Assembly (NCBI GenBank): GCA_021805775.1
Contig: JAJZED010000013.1
Span: 1-64,000 of the forward strand
Source of the DNA: a bacterium
GTDB lineage: Bacteria > Vulcanimicrobiota > Vulcanimicrobiia > Vulcanimicrobiales > Vulcanimicrobiaceae
Length of the DNA: 64,000 nucleotides
Reading direction: 5' to 3'
Part shown: one piece after another, positions 42,674 through 50,632 of the stretch
Position numbering within the stretch: position 1 is the first letter of the stretch
How the letters are laid out: every line of letters starts with the position of its first letter
The notes under the pieces: generated by a model
The model's input: only the letters and a program-made list of their open reading frames with translations
Database searches by the model: none
Told to the model about the DNA's origin: nothing
Program-made: the position numbers and the translations under genes

Positions 42674-43270
42674 ATGTCACAGATGCGCACGCCGCGGTTC
42701 GTCCGCAATTCTCGTCACCTCGCTCACCGTGCGTGGACCGAACGCGAGCGGCGGATCGTCTGGCGTGGCTTAAGCGGTCGTCTCGCTATAGCGATCGAGC
42801 CGTTTTTGGGCATGCTCTTTATGGGTTTTCTTACGTGGGGAATCGTTTGGCGATCCGATCGCGTCGCCTCCGACCGCGATCTCATCAAAATCGCGTGGAT
42901 CTTCGGTATCGGGGCGATCGCCTTCGCGGCCTATTTCGTCGCCGTTCTCATCGCACCGTTTATCGCCTATCTCCAAACATTTAAGCCGATTTTCATTCTC
43001 GACGGCTACGTGCGCTATCGCGGCCCCGACGAGCGATCGAGCGAGGAATCATCCGGATACGTTGCCGCGCTCTTCGAAGACCGCAGCGTCGCCTGCGAAT
43101 GGGAGTTTCTCGGCAGTAAGGATCTCGAAGCGGCAATGATTCCGGCGCATCTCGAGTTCTCGCGATACGCCGGCATCCATCGAATTGACGGGGTTCCGAC
43201 CGGCGTGCTGCCCGACGGCGAGTTGCCGTTGCTGGCTATCGGTATCGCGTCCCGGCGCGACTGGGACTAG
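42674..43270 (+). CDS. Two-helix membrane protein of unknown function
   Basis: A 198-residue protein with a basic N-terminus (RFVRNSRHLAHRAWTERERR), two hydrophobic helices (about 40-58 and 70-93) and a soluble C-terminal domain. No family recognised. GTG 42668 is an alternative start two codons upstream. It lies 7 bases after the AidB gene and its stop overlaps the convergent small gene of the oxidase cluster by 4 bases. Confidence 0.7.
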   Translation: MSQMRTPRFVRNSRHLAHRAWTERERRIVWRGLSGRLAIAIEPFLGMLFMGFLTWGIVWRSDRVASDRDLIKIAWIFGIGAIAFAAYFVAVLIAPFIAYLQTFKPIFILDGYVRYRGPDERSSEESSGYVAALFEDRSVACEWEFLGSKDLEAAMIPAHLEFSRYAGIHRIDGVPTGVLPDGELPLLAIGIASRRDWD

Positions 43271-43464
43271 AACGCCTTCGTGAGGTCGATCCGCAGGGAT
43301 TCAAGCGACGGCCACACGTGCCCGAAGCCGGCATTAAATATGACGCTCCCGCCGATGGTAAAGACGGCGATCACGCCAAAGATTACCAATGCGATGACGG
43401 CCTTCGGTATCCCGCCCGACTGCGGGACGCTCGAGAAGTCGATTCCTTCAGGTTTGTCGTGCAT
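43267..43464 (-). CDS. Small membrane protein of the oxidase cluster
   Basis: A 65-residue protein with one membrane helix (about 22-42, AVIALVIFGVIAVFTIGGSV) after a polar start MHDKPEGIDF. It is the last gene of the ctaC-ctaD-ctaE unit, 4 bases past the preceding small gene, with AAGG at the ribosome site. It may be an accessory oxidase subunit; no family is recognised. Confidence 0.7.
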   Translation of the reverse strand: MHDKPEGIDFSSVPQSGGIPKAVIALVIFGVIAVFTIGGSVIFNAGFGHVWPSLESLRIDLTKAF

Positions 43465-43468
43465 TACC

Positions 43469-43687
43469 TTATGCCGCCTTTCCGAAGTTCCCGAGAACGT
43501 GCGCACCGGCCAGTAAAGCAATAAGAGCGCCGAATGCGAGCAACGCTAACATGATTTTGAAGAACTGATTGTCGAGGCCGGGCGTCTTCCAATCGTTCTT
43601 TAGCGCGACGGCAGAGACGAAGAACACAACGATACCGCCGGCGATGGCACCGACCCGTTCGATATTGGCGATCATTGGACCAGTCAC
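43469..43687 (-). CDS. Two-helix small protein of the oxidase cluster (subunit IV-like)
   Basis: A 72-residue protein with two hydrophobic helices (about 13-30 and 43-62). It starts at GTG 43687, chosen because AAGGAG lies 8 bases upstream; ATG 43675 is an alternative. Placement right after subunit III matches the small subunit IV (CtaF-like) gene of many bacterial caa3 operons. Sequence similarity to CtaF was not checked. Confidence 0.68.
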   Translation of the reverse strand: MTGPMIANIERVGAIAGGIVVFFVSAVALKNDWKTPGLDNQFFKIMLALLAFGALIALLAGAHVLGNFGKAA

Positions 43688-43699
43688 GTTCGCAGCTCC

Positions 43700-44326
43700 T
43701 TAAATGAGGTAGAAGATCGAGAAAAGCACGACCCAGATAATATCGACGAAATGCCAGTACAACGTGCCGGCGGTCAGGCCGAAATACTTCTCTTTGGTGT
43801 ACACGCCGTGGACCGATTGAAGAAGCAGTACGGTGAGGTAGACTACCCCGACGGCAACGTGAAAGCCGTGCATGCCGGTGAGCGTAAAGAACGATGCTCC
43901 GAAAATACCGCTACCCGCCCACGAGATTTTATCCACGAAATAAAGATGCGTGTATTCGTATGCTTGCCCGCCGAGGAAGGCAATGCCGAGTACGATCGTT
44001 GCAATGAGGAACCCCGCGTATTTATTGAAGTTCCCGTGCTTCCAATTCTCCAATGCATAATGCATCGTCGCACCGGAGCCGAAAAGAACGACGGAGTTCC
44101 ATGCCGCGAACGCGACATCGAGGCGAGCGATTCCCGGCGGCGGCCACGACTGGCCGCTATTGCGAAGATAGAGATAGGCAAAGATGAACGCCGAAAAGAG
44201 CACGACGTCGCTGAACAGGAAGAACAGGAACCCGGTCAGCCGAAGGTCGCGCGTTTCCTCGTAGAAACGATCGACACCGCCTTCGGCGTGCTCGACGTGC
44301 TGATTGGGAAGTGAGGCGACTGCCAC
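43700..44326 (-). CDS. ctaE: Cytochrome c oxidase subunit III
   Basis: A 208-residue subunit III: WPPPGIARLD, FGSGATMHYALE, FLGGQAYEY, FFTLTGMHGFHVAVG and YWHFVDIIWVVLF are family hallmarks. Seven helices begin after residue 30. It has no heme or copper and stabilises subunit I. Start GTG 44326 follows AAAGGTAG; a longer frame would overlap ctaD. Confidence 0.94.
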   Translation of the reverse strand: MAVASLPNQHVEHAEGGVDRFYEETRDLRLTGFLFFLFSDVVLFSAFIFAYLYLRNSGQSWPPPGIARLDVAFAAWNSVVLFGSGATMHYALENWKHGNFNKYAGFLIATIVLGIAFLGGQAYEYTHLYFVDKISWAGSGIFGASFFTLTGMHGFHVAVGVVYLTVLLLQSVHGVYTKEKYFGLTAGTLYWHFVDIIWVVLFSIFYLI

Positions 44327-44354
44327 CGTTACTACCTTTCCTTCGAAAACGCGA

Positions 44355-46034
44355 TCAGTGTGCGCCGGCCGGAACCGGAGCGGGGGCATCGTTTAGTTCG
44401 TCATCGAGCCCGCGGTACGGGAGCGGCTCGCTAAAATCGTAAGGCAGGCCATAGACGGTCGGCACGTGTTTGAAGTTGTAATAATGCGGCGGCGACGGAA
44501 TCTGCCATTCGAGCGTGCGCGCCTTCCATGGGTTCGGGCCCGCTTTCTTTCCGCGCCGTAAACTGACGAGAATATTTACGAAGAAGAGTAAAATCGCAAA
44601 GGTCATTACATAGGACGACACCGACTCCACGCGATTCCAGAACTGAAATTGCGGATCGTAAACGGCGACGCGGCGCGGCATCCCTTCGAAGCCAAGCCAG
44701 TGCATCGGCAAGAACGTGCCGTTAAAGCCGGCGACGAAAAGCCAGAAATGCCACTTGCCGAGCGCCTCGTTCATCATGCGCCCCGACATCTTCGGGAACC
44801 AGTAATAGAAGCCCGCGAAGATTCCCATAAGGCTTCCTCCCACGAGCACGTAGTGGAAGTGCGCGACGACGAAATAGGTGCCGTGAAGATGTAGGTCGGT
44901 CGGAACCGAGGCCAGGAAGATGCCGGTAATTCCGCCGAGCGCAAAGAGGACGACGAACCCGATTGCGAAGAGCATCGCGCTGGTAAAGTGAATTTTCCCT
45001 CCCCACAGCGTCGTTATCCACGAGAAAATCTTCACGCCCGTCGGCACCGCGATCACGAACGTCAGCAACATAAACGGAAGCTGCATGAACGGTGCGAGCC
45101 CCGATGTAAACATGTGATGCGCCCAGACCATGAAGCCTGCCAGCGCGATCGTCACCGACGAGAACGCGATCATCTTATATCCGAAGATCGGTTTACGCGC
45201 AAAGGTCGGTAAAATTTCCGATATCATGCCGAACGCGGGGAGGATCATGATGTAGACGGCCGGGTGCGAGTAGAACCAAAACATATGCTGCCACAGCAAC
45301 GGGCTGCCGCCTTTGGTCGGGTCGAAGAACGGGACGCCGAACTGGCGCTCCATAAAGAGTGCGGCGAGCGCTCCGGCGAGCGCCGTGGTAGCGACCATCG
45401 AAAGCGGCGCGGTCGCCAGCTGCGCCCATACAAAGAGCGGCATCCGCGTGAGGGTCATACCCGGCGCGCGCATTTTCAGGATCGTCACCATGAAATTCAT
45501 GCCGGTTAACGTCGAGCTGATGCCGACGAGAAAGATCGCCGCGCACCACATCGAGGTGCCGGCCTCGCCCTGTAGCGACATCGGCGGATACTCCGTCCAG
45601 CCCGCGACCGGCGCGCCCATCAGGAACGAACTAAAAAGCATCAACCCGGCGACCGGAAACATCCAAAAACTAATCATATTCAGCCACGGGAAGGCGACGT
45701 CGCGCGCACCGAGTTGCAACGGCATCACGAAGTTTCCGAAGGCGCCGGTCATCAAAGGAATGACGACCAGCCATACCATCGCACTACCGTGGATCGAGTA
45801 AACCTCGTTATAGGTGTTGTTGCTGACGAAACCGCCGTTCGCATTCATGAGCTGCGTGCGAATGACCTCGGCGAGAAGCCCGGCGAGCACGAGAAAGATA
45901 AAACCGGTGATGAGGTACTGAATGCCGATAATCTTGTGATCGATCGAAAAAACGTACCGCCGGATGAAGCCTTGCGGCTCGGGATGAACGTGGTCGGCGA
46001 TGCCGCCGCCGACATGAGTTGCTGCTACTGCCAT
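44355..46034 (-). CDS. ctaD: Cytochrome c oxidase subunit I, A2-type
   Basis: A 559-residue heme-copper oxidase subunit I. Heme a ligand in YSIHGSAMVW, CuB and Tyr crosslink in FYSHPAVYIMILP, CuB pair WAHHMFTSG and heme a3/a ligands in VAHFHYVLVGG. The D-channel glutamate of the common HPEVY motif is replaced: the motif reads YSHPAVY, the tyrosine-serine signature of A2-type oxidases such as the caa3 enzymes of Thermus and Rhodothermus. This reduces oxygen to water and pumps protons at the inner membrane. Confidence 0.97.
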   Translation of the reverse strand: MAVAATHVGGGIADHVHPEPQGFIRRYVFSIDHKIIGIQYLITGFIFLVLAGLLAEVIRTQLMNANGGFVSNNTYNEVYSIHGSAMVWLVVIPLMTGAFGNFVMPLQLGARDVAFPWLNMISFWMFPVAGLMLFSSFLMGAPVAGWTEYPPMSLQGEAGTSMWCAAIFLVGISSTLTGMNFMVTILKMRAPGMTLTRMPLFVWAQLATAPLSMVATTALAGALAALFMERQFGVPFFDPTKGGSPLLWQHMFWFYSHPAVYIMILPAFGMISEILPTFARKPIFGYKMIAFSSVTIALAGFMVWAHHMFTSGLAPFMQLPFMLLTFVIAVPTGVKIFSWITTLWGGKIHFTSAMLFAIGFVVLFALGGITGIFLASVPTDLHLHGTYFVVAHFHYVLVGGSLMGIFAGFYYWFPKMSGRMMNEALGKWHFWLFVAGFNGTFLPMHWLGFEGMPRRVAVYDPQFQFWNRVESVSSYVMTFAILLFFVNILVSLRRGKKAGPNPWKARTLEWQIPSPPHYYNFKHVPTVYGLPYDFSEPLPYRGLDDELNDAPAPVPAGAH

Positions 46035-46047
46035 AATCTTTCTCCCG

Positions 46048-47151
46048 CTACTTCAACGAATTGAGGTAGGCCACGAGGTTTGCGATATCTTTATCGGTGA
46101 GTGCGTTCTGCACCTGAGTGGGCATTTGACCGTACGATCCTTGCAGACCGTGCTGGAGAATGTCCGCGACGTTCGCCGGGGTCGCAGGCTTGCCGCTGAG
46201 CAAATTGGGATGCGCGGAATCGTGCAGAACGCCCTTCAGGCCCGGGCCGACGATGCGCTGCGAGAACGGCCCGATAGCATGGCAGGCCGAACACTTTTGC
46301 GTAAAGAGCACCTGGCCGGCGGCGGCGGAACCATCGCTGAGATCGATCGGCGCCGATGAAATCTGCGGTAACGCATTGCTCGCCGTCGCGTTCTTCACTT
46401 GCCATTTGTGATACCAGGCGTCGTAAGTCGCCTTCGGTTCGATCACGAGGTATTGCGTGTTCATCACCGCGTGGTTCAGGCCGCAAAATTCGGTGCAGAT
46501 AATGCGATAGCGCCCAACACGATCGGTGGTGAAACGCATCACGTTGACGAGCCCCGGAACCATATCTTGCTTCAAACGCATCGCCGGTACCCAGAACGAA
46601 TGAATGACGTCTTCGGAGGTAACGTTTAACGTGACCGGCTCGTTAACGGGAAGATGCATGTTGCCGGTAACTTCGCCGTTGATACCGGGGTAGCGAAAAG
46701 AATAGAACCACTGGTGCCCGATCGATTCGACGACGAGCCCGGCCGGCGTCGACGCCGACGCGATTTGAATCGGAAACCACACGCGAACGCTCGCCCACGA
46801 AATTAAAATAACGGCGATGGTGGGGAGCACCGTCCACCAGAGTTCGAGTTTGTGATTGTCATGAATCTGGACGCCGAGAGCGTCGGGCGGGTCGTCCTTA
46901 CGCGCGCGAAAAACGATAGAGAAAAAGACTGCGTAACCAAGGATAAAAATGAAGAGCGCGATGCCGACCGCGAGAAAAACGCGGAAGAGTTCGTCGATCT
47001 GCGTGGCGACGGTTACCGCCGTGGGCATCCAACGCGAGAGCGGGGTCACCGCCCAAAAATAAATATTCGCACACGCGAGCAGTGAAAGCACGGCCGTGAA
47101 TGGCCAAAAGCCCGGGCCGAGCCCCTTCACGCTGGACTGTTTCTCAATCAC
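46048..47151 (-). CDS. ctaC: Cytochrome c oxidase subunit II with fused cytochrome c (caa3 type)
   Basis: A 367-residue protein: N-terminal hydrophobic segment, two membrane helices, a CuA domain with DVIHSFWVPAM and CTEFCGLNHAVM (two Cys, Glu backbone, His and Met ligands), then a C-terminal cytochrome c domain with heme site CSACH. The fusion defines caa3-type oxidases that take electrons without separate cytochrome c. GTG start 47151 has AAAGGAT upstream. First gene of the oxidase operon. Confidence 0.96.
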   Translation of the reverse strand: MIEKQSSVKGLGPGFWPFTAVLSLLACANIYFWAVTPLSRWMPTAVTVATQIDELFRVFLAVGIALFIFILGYAVFFSIVFRARKDDPPDALGVQIHDNHKLELWWTVLPTIAVILISWASVRVWFPIQIASASTPAGLVVESIGHQWFYSFRYPGINGEVTGNMHLPVNEPVTLNVTSEDVIHSFWVPAMRLKQDMVPGLVNVMRFTTDRVGRYRIICTEFCGLNHAVMNTQYLVIEPKATYDAWYHKWQVKNATASNALPQISSAPIDLSDGSAAAGQVLFTQKCSACHAIGPFSQRIVGPGLKGVLHDSAHPNLLSGKPATPANVADILQHGLQGSYGQMPTQVQNALTDKDIANLVAYLNSLK

Positions 47152-47225
47152 CGACTATCCTTTCACGATGCACCGTTCGGAGACGTTCTTCTTCAATCGT
47201 TCCCGAATTATTCTCAACTATAGAA

Positions 47226-47238
47226 AGAGCGAGGCTCT
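47226..47238 (-). terminator. Weak hairpin after nanE
   Basis: On the minus strand AGAGC-ctc-GCTCT is followed by TTCTATAG, 13 bases past the nanE stop. A second small hairpin (CCGAC/GTCGG) spans the stop codon itself. The T-tract is poor, so termination is uncertain. Confidence 0.4.
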
Positions 47239-47250
47239 CCCGCACCGACT

Positions 47251-47949
47251 TTAGCGGTCGGAGGTTCCTCCCGGCCCGTACTTCTTCAGCCCCGCCGCGA
47301 ACTCCCCGACGCGAGCGGAGATCCCAGTCAGGGCGGTGCCGACCACAATGGCGTCGGCGCCGGCGAGGAGCGCGCTCCGCCCCGCTTCGGGCTCGGCGAT
47401 TCCGCCTTCACAGATGGTAAACGCCTCGAGCTCGGCAATGCGGGCGACGAGCGCGAGTGCGGGAAGGGTGCTCCCCCTCGTCTCCCCGGTATATCCGCAG
47501 AGCGTCGTGGCAAGGATCTCCACGCCGAGCGCGTGCGCCGCGAGCGCATCTTCAAAGGTCGCGCAATCCGCCATCGCGGTTCGCGCCGATCGGTGGATCT
47601 CCGCGACAATCCGTTCGCGCGTTGCCCCCGCGGGGCGCTCGCGTGGCGTCGCATCGAAGGCGACGATCTCGGCGCCGGCCTCGACGATCTCCGCGACCTC
47701 GCGCGGCGTCGGCGTAATGTAGGGTTCGAAACCGTCGTAAGCGCGTTTCACCAATCCTATAACCGGCAGGTTGCACCTTGCTTTCACCGCGCGAATATGC
47801 GCCGCACTCTGAATGCGCAACCCGACTGCTCCTCCTTCCTGCGCTGCAAGCGCGAGTGCGGCGATGACGTCGGGGTCGTCGAGAGCGCTTCCGGGCTTCG
47901 CTTGCACCGAAACGATGAGAGCGCCGCGAAGGGCGTCGAGTACGTTCAC
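47251..47949 (-). CDS. nanE: N-acylmannosamine-6-phosphate 2-epimerase
   Basis: A 232-residue TIM-barrel enzyme that epimerises N-acetylmannosamine-6-phosphate to N-acetylglucosamine-6-phosphate. Motifs LIVSVQAKPGSALDDP, GAVGLRIQSAAHI, VIGLVKRAY, IVAFDATPRERP, GYTGETRG, ICEGGIAEP and ADAIVVGTALT fit NanE throughout. It starts at GTG overlapping the kinase stop (GTGA), so kinase and epimerase are coupled, as in amino-sugar catabolic operons. Confidence 0.95.
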   Translation of the reverse strand: MNVLDALRGALIVSVQAKPGSALDDPDVIAALALAAQEGGAVGLRIQSAAHIRAVKARCNLPVIGLVKRAYDGFEPYITPTPREVAEIVEAGAEIVAFDATPRERPAGATRERIVAEIHRSARTAMADCATFEDALAAHALGVEILATTLCGYTGETRGSTLPALALVARIAELEAFTICEGGIAEPEAGRSALLAGADAIVVGTALTGISARVGEFAAGLKKYGPGGTSDR

Positions 47950-48869
47950 CGTTCGCTCGGATCCGGCGCCGCGATCCCAGCCTGCGCGAATGCAAGGAGC
48001 GCCGCGCCGAGCGCCGCGTCGTAGATCGCCGGGCGGAGGCGTGCCCCGGGAAGGGCCACGCGCAACGCTCCGCGCAGCGCCGCCGAGAAGCGCGGATGCT
48101 CGCCCAGGCCGCCGAACAACGCCACAAAAGGGGCACGCATTCGTGCCCGACGTGCCGCCGTGTGAATCTGCGCGGCGAGCGCGCTTGCGTGCGCGCGCAG
48201 CAGCGCGCGCACGCAACGCTCGCCCCGCAGCGCTTCTGCCAGGAGCGTCGGCGCGAACGCGGCGATCTCCGCACGCGCGATCCTACCATCGTAGAATCGC
48301 CGCGCGCACTCCGCCGCCGCACAGCCGAAATGCCGCTCGACGGCGGCGAGCAGCGCACCCGTTCGCCGAGCATCGGCATCGAGAAGGGCCGAGCGCATGG
48401 CATCGCGTGCGATCCCGAACGCCGAGCCGTCGTCGCCGAAGAGATAGCCGTGCCCGCCGACACGCAGCACGCTCCCATCGCGAGCCCGCGCGACGACGAC
48501 CGAACCCGTTCCGGCGATCGCCGCGATTCCCGGTTCGCCGGCGTGCGCCCCGAAAAGCGCGATCTCCGAATCGTGGGTGTAACGCACGTGACGGGCCGCG
48601 ATGCGCGGCGGCCGCCCTTGCACGCGCTCCTCGAAACCGCTGATGCCGACGACCGCGCTTTCGATTCGCGTCGATGCCGGGAGCCCGGCACGGCGCATCG
48701 CCGTTGCAAGCGTCGTTTCAACGGCATCGCGCAGACGCGTCGAGCCCGCTCCGAGCCCCAACTCGTCGCCCGCTCCGCCACTCGCCCGGGCGAGAATCGT
48801 TCCGCGCTCGTCAACGAGAACGGCTTTCGTCGTACTCTGTCCGAGATCGAATCCGGCGAAGAGAGGCAT
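47946..48869 (-). CDS. BadF/BadG-family N-acetylhexosamine kinase
   Basis: A 307-residue ASKHA-fold kinase: phosphate loop GFDLGQSTTKAV, VVGISGF, AIAGTGSVVVA, YLFGDDGSAFGIARDA and FGGLGEHPRF. This group contains N-acetylglucosamine and MurNAc/GlcNAc kinases of cell-wall recycling. Start at the ATG giving MPLFAGFDLG; the longer open frame upstream is shadow. Coupled to nanE, it would phosphorylate the amino sugar released by GH20 and imported from outside. Confidence 0.88.
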   Translation of the reverse strand: MPLFAGFDLGQSTTKAVLVDERGTILARASGGAGDELGLGAGSTRLRDAVETTLATAMRRAGLPASTRIESAVVGISGFEERVQGRPPRIAARHVRYTHDSEIALFGAHAGEPGIAAIAGTGSVVVARARDGSVLRVGGHGYLFGDDGSAFGIARDAMRSALLDADARRTGALLAAVERHFGCAAAECARRFYDGRIARAEIAAFAPTLLAEALRGERCVRALLRAHASALAAQIHTAARRARMRAPFVALFGGLGEHPRFSAALRGALRVALPGARLRPAIYDAALGAALLAFAQAGIAAPDPSER

Positions 48870-48880
48870 CGAGCCGTGCT

Positions 48881-49183
48881 TCAGTCGAGTGCGAGCAGCG
48901 ACCGCGCGTACTCGTTGGCAGCAAATTCGCGGGTCGCGCGATTCTCGAGGCGAGCGACCTCGTTGGTTCGTTCGCGATGGTGATAGAGTTCGTGCCCGAC
49001 TGCGAGCGAAATGAATTCCCCGAGTTCCGATGAGGGAAGGTGCTCCGCGATTCGCAGGTTCACGCGAATCGTCGGCCCCCCCGGATCGTACTCCGAACGT
49101 AATTCGTCGACGCCCCAATCTCCGAGATCGGCGAACTCCACGGCAACCCCGAGCGCTCGTGCACGACGCAGTGCTTCACTCAT
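48881..49183 (-). CDS. Small ImmA/IrrE-like metallopeptidase-domain protein
   Basis: A 100-residue protein with zinc motif HELYH (64-68) and the downstream helix TREFAANEYARSLL with Glu86 as the third ligand, the ImmA/IrrE pattern (E-x2-AN-x-FA-x-LL). Full ImmA/IrrE proteins usually have more flanking sequence; this one is minimal but looks intact. Family members cleave repressors or anti-sigma-like proteins. It overlaps the FAD-oxidoreductase stop by 4 bases and precedes the kinase by 11 bases, so it belongs to the amino-sugar unit. Target unknown. Confidence 0.75.
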   Translation of the reverse strand: MSEALRRARALGVAVEFADLGDWGVDELRSEYDPGGPTIRVNLRIAEHLPSSELGEFISLAVGHELYHHRERTNEVARLENRATREFAANEYARSLLALD

Positions 49184-50532
49184 TCTTTACGATCCCCCAA
49201 GTCAACTCCATCGTTTTGTAACGCAGCGCGAAGCGCGAAGATATCGATATCTCCGACTGGACGCGCGCCGTTCTTCGCTATCGCGGCGGCAGTTCCGGCT
49301 GCCTGTCCAAGCGTCATGACGGTGGGAGTTAAACGCGCCGACGCCAACGCTTCATGCGTCGTCGAAATGCAACGCCCGGCGACGAGCAATCCTTCCGTTC
49401 GTTCGGGAACGAGGCAGCGGAAGGGAATTTCGTACGCTCCTCCGGGAGCGAGCCGATGCGTCGTCGTCCCGGCTCCGGACGGATCGTGAATGTCGATCGG
49501 ATAGGCGCTGCGCGCGACGGCATCGGGAAAGCGGCGAGCGGCGAGCACGTCATCTCGCGTAAGCGTATAGCGCCCGACGATGCGTCGTGACTCGCGAATG
49601 CCGACCTGCGCCCCGCTGGCGAGAATGCGCGCGCGTTTGAAACCGGGAACGTAGTTGTTAAAAAAACGAATGAGCTCGAGCGCCTGACGGCGCCCTTCGA
49701 TCTCGGCGCGAGTGAGATCGAAGGCATCGAGCGGATCGACATCGAGCACGCGCGACATATTTACCGTCATTTCGTCGGGATACGGCGACGCAAAGAGCGA
49801 GACGATATCGCGCGGAATCGTCACGTCGCCGCGTTCGCGCGCGAGGTTCCAGAGCTCCCAGAGCCCGGCGATCGCCGAGAGATTTTCGGGGCGCAGATCC
49901 GCGACCGGTAGCGAACTGCGCACCTGATCGGGGCGTGCGCGCAGATAGGCGGCGAGCGCCTCGCCGTCGACCGGACCGACGCGCAGCATCAGGCTCGCGG
50001 GCTGCACGCGGCCGCGCTCGTCGCCTCGATGCGTCGCCGCTCCGGCGGAGTGTGCGACGAGCGCGTCGGCGGTAGCATCGATCGTCGTCGTTGCGAAAAA
50101 TTCGAGCTCGCCGCCGATCGTCGCCACGCGCACGCCGAGAACGCGTTCGCCCTCGCAGATCGCGGCGAGGAACCATGCATGCAAGAGCAGGGTCACGCCG
50201 GCCTCGGCCATCATTTCGACGAGTAACGTCTTGTGCAGTTCCGGATCGAACGGCGTGATCGTCGCAACGTAGTCGGAGCTGTCGTGCCGGTGCCCCGGCG
50301 AGCCGCCCATTGCCGTCAATCGCTCGACGATCTCCTGAGCGATCCCGCCGACGATTCTGCTCTCGCCGGAGTGGAAGGTCATCCACGGCCCGACCATCGC
50401 CGCCGTTGCCGTTCCTCCAAGAAAACCATAGCGTTCGATCAGCAGCGTCCGCGCACCGTGCCGGGCCGAAGCGATCGCGGCAGCGCACCCGGCATTTCCC
50501 CCGCCGACGACAATGGTATCGAAGGGCCCCAT
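49180..50532 (-). CDS. FAD-dependent oxidoreductase (FAD_oxidored family)
   Basis: A 450-residue flavoprotein with dinucleotide loop VVGGGNAGCAAAIASARHG, LLIERYGFLGGTATAAMV and C-terminal LLVAGRCISTTHEALASARLTP, the pattern of the FAD-dependent family often found beside sugar-catabolic and hydrolase genes. ATG 50532 gives the normal N-terminus; the frame extends 40 residues further but lacks similarity. It is divergent from the CAT permease. Substrate unknown; oxidation of an amino sugar or cyclitol is a guess. Confidence 0.85.
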   Translation of the reverse strand: MGPFDTIVVGGGNAGCAAAIASARHGARTLLIERYGFLGGTATAAMVGPWMTFHSGESRIVGGIAQEIVERLTAMGGSPGHRHDSSDYVATITPFDPELHKTLLVEMMAEAGVTLLLHAWFLAAICEGERVLGVRVATIGGELEFFATTTIDATADALVAHSAGAATHRGDERGRVQPASLMLRVGPVDGEALAAYLRARPDQVRSSLPVADLRPENLSAIAGLWELWNLARERGDVTIPRDIVSLFASPYPDEMTVNMSRVLDVDPLDAFDLTRAEIEGRRQALELIRFFNNYVPGFKRARILASGAQVGIRESRRIVGRYTLTRDDVLAARRFPDAVARSAYPIDIHDPSGAGTTTHRLAPGGAYEIPFRCLVPERTEGLLVAGRCISTTHEALASARLTPTVMTLGQAAGTAAAIAKNGARPVGDIDIFALRAALQNDGVDLGDRKE

Positions 50533-50632
50533 CGCCCGGGAGTTCCCAGCTCGGGGCTCGCTCCCTGGCGCGGGGCTCCGCCGAGAGAAAAAAACAAGGT
50601 CAAAGCGCCTCGAACGGGTATTGAGGGCCTTC

